From Candidatus Methanoprimaticola hominis (lineage in GTDB: Archaea > Thermoplasmatota > Thermoplasmata > Methanomassiliicoccales > Methanomethylophilaceae), in NCBI GenBank assembly GCA_006954465.1, contig LVVU01000095.1:1-5436 (forward strand): a DNA stretch of 5,436 nt. The letters are read 5' to 3'. Numbering within the stretch: position 1 is the first letter of the stretch; every line of letters begins with the position of its first letter. Positions 1 through 4,719 of the stretch are shown in pieces. A program made the translations under genes and the position numbers. The notes under the pieces were generated by a model. That model had not been told where the DNA came from, did not search any database, and was given only the letters and a program-made list of their open reading frames with translations.

Positions 1-12
1 GAGGGAACAGGG

Positions 13-696
13 TTGGATCCGAAGATCTCCAGGAGCACGTTGGCGACGATCATCGTCATAGCCGCGTTGGTCTCATGCCTGACCGGGTATGCGGCTCATC
101 TCAACGGCGGCTCGCTGGACTTCTCCGATACGGAGGCGAAGATCGTCGTCTCGGGCTCCATGGACGGTGAGCCCAGGGACTACGATATCAGGACCATCCC
201 CACGGGGAGCCTGATAACGATCCATCGGGTCCCCTCCGATCCCTCCGATTTCTATTCATCTCTGAAGGTGGGCGATGTCCTCACCTTCGATTACATACAT
301 CCCGTCTCACAGGAGAGCATGGTCGTCACCCACCGTATAATCGCCATCGACGAGTCGTCGGGGGTGTACACGTACACGCTCAAGGGTGACTCCATAGCCG
401 ATGATCCCACCAACGGTTCCGTCCAGATCGTCACCTCCGATTCGGGGGACGTCATAGGGAAGGTCGTCGGGGTGTCCCATTGGCTCGGGGTCCTGGTGGT
501 GTTCGTTTCAACCTGGACGGGGAAGCTGTGTCTGATCCTCATCCCGTGCGTGATACTGATAGTCTCCGAGGTCAGGAACATCGTACGCATCCTGAAAGGG
601 GAGGCCGTCGAGGAGGAGAAGGAGCCCGAGCCTCCGGCATCCGAGGATGCGGGGCCGAACGGGCCGGTTTTCGTTGCATCTCATAGGGGGGATTGA
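13..696 (+). CDS. Signal peptidase I, archaeal/SipW type (S26B-like)
   Basis: Membrane-bound serine protease that removes signal peptides from exported proteins on the outer face of the membrane. Visible in the 227 residues: a hydrophobic segment at about 11-30, then the catalytic serine in SGSM (Ser49), a PTGSLITI box at 63-70, KVGDVLTF at 85-92, the general-base histidine in VTHRII (His107) and KGDSIADDP at 124-132 with the conserved acidic residues. A His where bacterial housekeeping enzymes have Lys is the mark of the archaeal, ER Sec11 and SipW branch. A hydrophobic stretch at 152-187 should form the second membrane anchor, possibly a hairpin, followed by an acidic, Pro-rich tail (198-227), probably cytoplasmic. 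The start is taken as TTG at 13 with GAGGG at 1-5 as ribosome site; the frame is open to the window edge, so an upstream start is possible. The next gene begins three bases after the stop. Its likely substrate is the SipW-type preprotein at 2463-4583 (inferred). Confidence 0.9.
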   Translation: MDPKISRSTLATIIVIAALVSCLTGYAAHLNGGSLDFSDTEAKIVVSGSMDGEPRDYDIRTIPTGSLITIHRVPSDPSDFYSSLKVGDVLTFDYIHPVSQESMVVTHRIIAIDESSGVYTYTLKGDSIADDPTNGSVQIVTSDSGDVIGKVVGVSHWLGVLVVFVSTWTGKLCLILIPCVILIVSEVRNIVRILKGEAVEEEKEPEPPASEDAGPNGPVFVASHRGD

Positions 697-699
697 TTC

Positions 700-2238
700 A
701 TGGAGGACGAGCGTAGAAGGAGGAAGTGGATCGTCGTCGTGCTTCTGCTGTTGCTGATATTCGGCATCGGTCTGATCGCCTGGCATTCGTCCGAGGAGCA
801 CAGGGTGACCGTGGAGGTCGTCGGAGAGGGGACGGCGGATCCGATGGATTCGACCGTGGATGATGGAGATTCGATGGAGATTGTTCTGAAGCCGGAGGCC
901 GGATGGCATGTCGCATCGGTCACGGTGAACGGGAAGGAGGTCGCGATCGAAGGCGATGTCCTGAAGCTCGAGGACATCTCCGAGGACCTCTGCGTGAAGG
1001 TCGTGTTCGAGAGGACATCGGATTCCTTTGTTCTGGAGACTTCTTCGAACAACGGCGGTACCGTGGAACCCTTCGGGAGGACGACCCATCAGGCGGGGGA
1101 GAAGGTCATGGTCGTCATCACCCCCGACGAGGGGAAGGTCATCGACGATGTGGAGCTCGACGGTGTCTCCATGGGATCTATCAACATTGTGGATGTCGTC
1201 ATGGATTCCGACCATGTCCTGGAGGCTACCTTCCGTGATGCTACGGACGACGATATCCTGGTGACGATCGACGTGGACGTCGTCGTGGAGACGACAGGTG
1301 CCGAATACGGAAGCATCACCCCTTCGGGAACCGTCCGCGTCCCCCGCGGAGGCTCCCTCGTCATCGACGTCTCCCTGAATCCCGGTTACTACTTGGACGG
1401 CATAGCGGTGAACGGCGTTCCGCAGAGTCCGGAGACGAGGTTCACCATCAAGGACATACAGGCGCAGATGGATATCGACATCACTCTCCGTCATGTCGTC
1501 TCCTCGCATATCGTTACCATAGAATACGCCGGTCACGGGAAGGTGTCTCCTTCGGGAGCCGTGACCGTCCAGCACGGGGGCGATCTGACCATGACGTTCT
1601 CTCCGGACAGCGGATACAGGCTGTCCTCGCTGGAGATCGACGGGAAGTCGGTCGGAACAGGATTCATCACGTACACGTTGAAGGATGTCGTATCGGATCA
1701 CAATGTCCGGGCGGTGTTCTCTTACATTCCGACTCCGGGCCCCGGTCCGACACCCGATACGGGTGCGACAGGTTCGTTCACGGTCTGGGTCGACAAGCTC
1801 TCGGGAACCTATGTTGATTCCAGCGGTTCCATCGCGGTTCTCGATGAGAACGTCGATAGGACGTTGTCATCCGGAGACCCGTTCAGACTGGCCAATATGG
1901 TCCCGGGGATCTCACAGACCGCGCATATGGAATCGAGGAACGACAGCGACAGAACGTTGCAGGTCCAGCTGCAGTTGAGGTCCTTGACCGGAGGAAGCGG
2001 GTGGACGGATCTCGCGAAGTTCGTGAAGGTCGACGTATCCATCGGTGAAACCACGAGATCCATAATGATATCGGAGTTGGCATCGAGCGGCACCTGGTCG
2101 ATGGATCTCGGTTCGATCCCTGCGGCTTCGAAGCAGTCGATGACCATGACGGTTACGTTCTCCGAGGATGCGGACAACACAGCTCAGGGGAAGGACCTCA
2201 GGTTCGCATTGGATGTGACCGCGATGGTTCCGGCTTGA
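700..2238 (+). CDS. Membrane-anchored InlB-repeat protein with C-terminal TasA/camelysin-like domain
   Basis: A 512-residue surface protein of unknown exact role, probably an adhesin or the membrane anchor of an extracellular fibre. Residues 1-10 are charged (RRRRK), followed by one membrane helix at 11-28, which gives N-in/C-out topology with no obvious cleavage site. Then come four divergent InlB B-repeats (about 34-105, 109-179, 194-265, 269-342), a Pro/Gly linker (344-357) and a beta-rich domain (358-512). That last domain carries features of the TasA/camelysin family: a VPGISQTAHMESRNDSDRTL stretch (401-420), like the PGD...NxG motif, and near the end DNTAQGKDLRFALDVTAM (492-509), which parallels the NxYQG...FxATQ end of TasA. 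The start ATG at 700 follows an AGGGGGGA site (685-692) that overlaps the end of the upstream signal peptidase gene, so the two are an operon. GC is host-like (55% over 841-900). The repeats are confident; the TasA-like assignment rests on reading motifs and needs a profile search. Confidence 0.85.
   Translation: MEDERRRRKWIVVVLLLLLIFGIGLIAWHSSEEHRVTVEVVGEGTADPMDSTVDDGDSMEIVLKPEAGWHVASVTVNGKEVAIEGDVLKLEDISEDLCVKVVFERTSDSFVLETSSNNGGTVEPFGRTTHQAGEKVMVVITPDEGKVIDDVELDGVSMGSINIVDVVMDSDHVLEATFRDATDDDILVTIDVDVVVETTGAEYGSITPSGTVRVPRGGSLVIDVSLNPGYYLDGIAVNGVPQSPETRFTIKDIQAQMDIDITLRHVVSSHIVTIEYAGHGKVSPSGAVTVQHGGDLTMTFSPDSGYRLSSLEIDGKSVGTGFITYTLKDVVSDHNVRAVFSYIPTPGPGPTPDTGATGSFTVWVDKLSGTYVDSSGSIAVLDENVDRTLSSGDPFRLANMVPGISQTAHMESRNDSDRTLQVQLQLRSLTGGSGWTDLAKFVKVDVSIGETTRSIMISELASSGTWSMDLGSIPAASKQSMTMTVTFSEDADNTAQGKDLRFALDVTAMVPA
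799..1728 (+). repeat. Four divergent InlB B-repeat domains in tandem (protein level)
   Basis: Four units of about 71-75 residues are encoded at roughly 799-1014, 1024-1236, 1279-1494 and 1504-1728. Each follows the pattern: beta strand, G-x-(V/I/A)-x-P, (V/T)xxGxxxxxxxxPxxGYxxxxxxxxG, then a strand ending in a hydrophobic-x-F or similar. Unit 4 is closest to the family consensus (GKVSPSGAVTVQHGG, SPDSGYRLSSLEIDG, DHNVRAVF). Units 1 and 2 are the most drifted: unit 1 has DPMDSTVDDGD in place of the SPSG turn. They are not near-identical in DNA, so this is old divergence rather than recent duplication. In this family the repeats act as extracellular spacers or binding modules. Confidence 0.8.
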
Positions 2239-2332
2239 TACCAAGGCCTCCGTTCCCGCATCCGTTCGGGATCCCGGAGACATCACTTATTCACACTCCA
2301 TCGCACCGCGCCCCGTAAGAGGGCTTTGGAGA

Positions 2333-2391
2333 ACGGTACGGCGACGGGCACGGAAGACTCTAGAACAGGATTCCCGCACCCGCCGTTCCGT
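2333..2391 (+). promoter_or_regulatory. Predicted stem-loop in the leader of the secreted-protein gene
   Basis: Hand pairing gives 2333-2336 with 2388-2391, a T/T mismatch, 2338-2343 with 2381-2386 (ACGGCG/CGCCGT), a small internal loop, then 2345-2348 with 2373-2376 (CGGG/CCCG), closing a 24-base loop (2349-2372). That is 14 base pairs, almost all G-C. It could be a structured 5' leader or a processing or pausing site. It matches no riboswitch class that I recognise, and GC-rich DNA forms such stems by chance fairly often. Confidence 0.35.
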
Positions 2392-2433
2392 CTACGGTGT
2401 ACTCGTACTTGGACGTTCTGAACGCCCAGGTCG

Positions 2434-2455
2434 TCCTTTCTTCATGAAAGGAGGT
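2434..2455 (+). promoter_or_regulatory. Shine-Dalgarno site partly sequestered in a 7-bp hairpin
   Basis: AAAGGAGGT (2447-2455) is a near-ideal ribosome site, seven bases from the ATG at 2463, and it fixes the start of the secreted-protein gene. TCCTTTC (2434-2440) is the exact reverse complement of GAAAGGA (2446-2452) with a five-base loop TTCAT, so the first half of the site can fold away. This is a plausible translational switch, although any strong Shine-Dalgarno site has some pyrimidine-rich partners nearby by chance. Confidence 0.55.
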
Positions 2456-2462
2456 ATTATTC

Positions 2463-2597
2463 ATGAAAGCACAGACGAAAGCACTCGTCGCATCCGTGGT
2501 GGTCATCGCTCTCGCGCTGACCGCTGTGTCCGGGATCACGTACTCGTGGTTCTCGGATACAGAGAATGCCAATATCAGCATCAATACTGGCAGTTTG
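2463..2597 (+). other. SipW-dependent signal peptide segment (host-like GC)
   Basis: Encodes residues 1-45 of the secreted protein. SWFSDTEN followed by NTGSLDV matches the (A/S)xFSDxExxxxNxxxxGTLDL pattern of this signal-peptide class. It is the part recognised by a SipW-type peptidase, and such an enzyme is encoded at 13-696. GC is 57% over 2461-2520 and 53% over 2521-2580, then 38% over 2581-2640, so the composition break lies just after this motif. Confidence 0.8.
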
Positions 2598-4583
2598 GAT
2601 GTTTCAACGTCTGATTATACGTTGAAATCCGTATCTATGGGCATCAATGAATCCGCAGATTCAGTTCCATCTGCAATATCTATAACGTATGGCGGAACAG
2701 GAACTACTTCGGCTTCTGATATTTATATTTCTGAAGAAAAAGAACCTAATGATCTGGATATTACAATTAGTTATAATGTAACATTCAAAGCATCCCTGGG
2801 TTATCAATACATCATTGGAATTTCAGTTCCATCAGGGGTTGGTTACTCTGCATCAGCAATTAAGTCTGGTGAAACCACAGCTAAAGTACTTCCTCTTAAA
2901 GAAACAGGTTCCGCCAGTTTGAGCGATACTTTGAATGTTACATATGCTGTTTCCATAACCATAACATCTCTTCCTTCTGGTATGGCTAGCGGATCTGTGG
3001 TTTTGACTAATTATATAACGCAGAAAGCCGCAAATGTAGTAGATGATTTGTCTAGCGTAACTGCGGGCAGTAAGGCTACTATTATTTCCAATGCACCCAC
3101 TAACGGAAGTGATAGTACACCAGTTACAGTTAACTTTTCTGAAGTTCCCGCTAATGCAGGGAATCTGAGTACTGAGATAGAGACGAATTCTGCTCAGGAA
3201 AGAGTCAAAGTTTCACTCACGCTAAATAATGTTGGCGGAGGAACAATCACAAACGTTGGCAAAACAACTGTATCATTCACAATCAGCGGTTATTATACAG
3301 ATGTGATGTATTATAATACTGAGGGTGCAAGCTTCGAACAACCTACTGGAGTATCATTCGTCTATTATGATAATTCAGGAAATGTAACAACTGATCCAAC
3401 AAGTGTGGTGAAGTCAAAAATATCATTCATCACAAATCATTTTTCCGAGTTCGTTGCATTCAAAGATGTATTTCAGATTTCCAAAGAGGATGATTTGAAG
3501 GCAGCCCTCAATGCTGGACTCGAAAAGATTCAGTTGTCAGATGATGTGTCAATATACGGATTTACAATTAAAGATGGGCAGAATCTGAATATTGATCTGA
3601 ATTCTAAAACAATGAGTGTATCCGAAGAGATAACAATTGTTCACGGGTTATTGGAATTCAGTGGATCTGGAAAAGTTGTAGGATGCAATATTGATGAGAA
3701 ATACCCCTATGTCGTGGGTATCATCGGTTCTAAGAACTCATCCGATTCAGATTATTCTACACTTTTAATAGATGAGGGTGTGACTTTAGAGAATCCTGAT
3801 AATTCTTATGGAGGAAGTTTTGGAGCCTGCATATTCTATCACGATGCGGCAAATATGGTTAGTTTCGGTTCGAAGATAATTGTTAAGGGAGCTATTGTTG
3901 CCGATTGGCCGGTTTATGCAAATGGATCGATTCAATCAGAAAGCGGAGCAATTCCTGAGATTATAATTACTGGAGCTACGCTTACAGGAGAGCAGGTTTA
4001 TATCCCTGGATTGTGCAAGACTACTATAGAAGATAGTGATCTGAATTGTACATTATACTTCAAGGGAGGGTCTATCGATTATTCGAACAATAGGCTGAAC
4101 CTCAAGATTGATAACCCGTGTCCTTCAGGCGTATATTACATCGAATATCACAACGGAGCCATCAGCGCGTATGATTCTGCAATATACATCGATCAATTGA
4201 AGGGATATGCAGGAGTAGATCCGATTAAATTCAGTGGAGACAATACATTTACTATCACAGATGCATCTGGAAATAGTTTGGATTCTGCATATTACGTTGC
4301 GTATACACTAGCAAACGATTCAGAAATATCAGCTAATCCTGATTTCGGATCAATAGATAAGTCAAAGATTAATTCATCCGATCTTAATTCGGAAATTATC
4401 AAGGCCAAGATGGTTGTGCATTTCGACACTCCTAAGGATAACAACCAAAGTGCGGTGTTTTATTTCACTGATCTGGATGTTGCAAAGAAATTCCATGATG
4501 ATATTGCTACAATATTTGAGAAGCACTATTTTTCAAATACAAGCAACGTCAGTGCTGAGGATATAATAGTGATTACAAAATAA
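2463..4583 (+). CDS. Secreted surface protein with SipW-dependent signal peptide and beta-helix-like region
   Basis: 706-residue exported protein. Residues 1-46 are a classic SipW-dependent leader: charged start (MKAQTK), hydrophobic core 8-25, then TYSWFSDTENANISINTGSL (26-45). By analogy with TasA (cleaved before AFND) the cut should fall near Ser28. Residues 30-190 look like a camelysin/TasA-type beta domain. Residues 220-335 are a second beta domain ending in NHFSEFVAFK, a motif common in Firmicutes-type surface proteins. From 337 the pattern EDDLKAALNAGLEKIQLSDD...IDLNSKTMSV...LEFSGSGKVVG, with repeated short strands to about 600, suggests a right-handed beta-helix (pectate-lyase-like). 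Residues 600-706 I do not recognise. There is no C-terminal membrane helix or sorting motif, so it is released or held by partners. About sixteen N-x-S/T sequons (e.g. N37, N105, N158, N224, N425, N528, N692) fit a glycosylated surface protein. Codon use turns AT-rich after about codon 40. Ligand and function are unknown. Confidence 0.85.
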   Translation: MKAQTKALVASVVVIALALTAVSGITYSWFSDTENANISINTGSLDVSTSDYTLKSVSMGINESADSVPSAISITYGGTGTTSASDIYISEEKEPNDLDITISYNVTFKASLGYQYIIGISVPSGVGYSASAIKSGETTAKVLPLKETGSASLSDTLNVTYAVSITITSLPSGMASGSVVLTNYITQKAANVVDDLSSVTAGSKATIISNAPTNGSDSTPVTVNFSEVPANAGNLSTEIETNSAQERVKVSLTLNNVGGGTITNVGKTTVSFTISGYYTDVMYYNTEGASFEQPTGVSFVYYDNSGNVTTDPTSVVKSKISFITNHFSEFVAFKDVFQISKEDDLKAALNAGLEKIQLSDDVSIYGFTIKDGQNLNIDLNSKTMSVSEEITIVHGLLEFSGSGKVVGCNIDEKYPYVVGIIGSKNSSDSDYSTLLIDEGVTLENPDNSYGGSFGACIFYHDAANMVSFGSKIIVKGAIVADWPVYANGSIQSESGAIPEIIITGATLTGEQVYIPGLCKTTIEDSDLNCTLYFKGGSIDYSNNRLNLKIDNPCPSGVYYIEYHNGAISAYDSAIYIDQLKGYAGVDPIKFSGDNTFTITDASGNSLDSAYYVAYTLANDSEISANPDFGSIDKSKINSSDLNSEIIKAKMVVHFDTPKDNNQSAVFYFTDLDVAKKFHDDIATIFEKHYFSNTSNVSAEDIIVITK

Positions 4584-4584
4584 A

Positions 4585-4600
4585 TAGAGCACTAGAGCAC
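4585..4600 (+). repeat. Tandem 8-bp repeat TAGAGCAC x2
   Basis: TAGAGCAC occurs twice head to tail directly after the stop codon of the secreted-protein gene and is followed by a T-run (4601-4605). It could be a trace of slippage or of a target duplication. There is no insertion sequence beside it. Confidence 0.6.
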
Positions 4601-4659
4601 TTTTTACGCGTTTAGTACGCGAGGGGATGTGTCACAAACAGGCGCATCCCCAATTAAAC
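4601..4659 (+). terminator. Probable terminator region: T-run and two hairpins
   Basis: Eighteen bases after the stop of the secreted-protein gene there is a run of five T (4601-4605), which can be enough for archaeal termination. A small hairpin follows (CGCGT 4607-4611 with ACGCG 4617-4621), then a stronger one: GGGGATGTGTC (4623-4633) with GGCGCATCCCC (4641-4651), 11 pairs including two G-U, loop ACAAACA. After it the sequence is AT-rich. It lies just before the promoter of the next gene, so it should separate the two transcripts. A regulatory hairpin is the alternative. Confidence 0.5.
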
Positions 4660-4660
4660 A

Positions 4661-4670
4661 TTTTAAATAA
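4661..4670 (+). promoter_or_regulatory. Archaeal TATA box for the AAA-ATPase-like gene
   Basis: TTTTAAATAA lies in an AT-rich stretch, about 50-59 bases before the ATG at 4720. The usual distance of about 25 bases puts transcription start near 4690-4695 and gives a leader of roughly 25-30 bases. The neighbouring sequence is GC-rich, so the box stands out. Confidence 0.55.
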
Positions 4671-4683
4671 AAACTAACATGCA

Positions 4684-4700
4684 GTCTACGGTAACTCGTA
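4684..4700 (+). repeat. Short imperfect repeat, second copy (first at 2390-2407)
   Basis: GTCTACGGT-A-ACTCGTA here matches GTCTACGGT-GT-ACTCGTA at 2390-2407: sixteen shared bases, with one or two bases differing between the two blocks. Both copies are in the same orientation, and together they bracket the secreted-protein gene. This copy also covers the predicted transcription start of the gene at 4720. Function is unknown. Confidence 0.45.
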
Positions 4701-4719
4701 TCATCCGGTTTAGGTCGCT

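Larger units (their letters stand above)
2239..2462 (+). other. GC-rich leader/intergenic region with predicted RNA structure
   Basis: These 224 bases between two same-strand genes hold no convincing gene. Structures seen: a direct repeat TCCGTTC (2249-2255, 2261-2267); a perfect palindrome CGGGATCCCG (2267-2276); a long interrupted stem (2333-2348 with 2373-2391); a copy of a short repeat (2390-2407) that recurs after the next gene; and a hairpin over the ribosome site (2434-2452). No T-run terminator follows the upstream stop, and the only AT-rich promoter-like stretch is ACTTATTCA at about 2284-2292, which is weak. Either the third gene is read through from the operon upstream or it has its own promoter with a leader of well over 100 bases. 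Confidence 0.6.

Noticed and set aside
508..1701. A 397-codon open frame on the minus strand
   Set aside because: It lies antisense to the InlB-repeat gene and the end of the peptidase gene. Its product is rich in Arg, His and Asp with no domain or hydrophobic pattern, as expected for a GC-rich antisense shadow.
2267..2276. Palindrome CGGGATCCCG as an operator or terminator
   Set aside because: It is only ten bases, lacks a T-run, and no regulator is encoded nearby; chance is likely in GC-rich DNA.
2360..2584. Minus-strand frame of 74 codons, whose last 25 residues look protein-like (RTSKYEYTVDGTAGAGILF)
   Set aside because: I considered a C-terminal gene remnant. It overlaps the ribosome site and signal-peptide region of a well-supported gene, has no ribosome site of its own that I can see, and matches nothing I recognise.
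2444..2614. 56-codon frame from the upstream ATG at 2444
   Set aside because: Its start sits inside the Shine-Dalgarno hairpin with no ribosome site before it, and the product is Arg/His-rich out-of-frame translation of the signal-peptide region.
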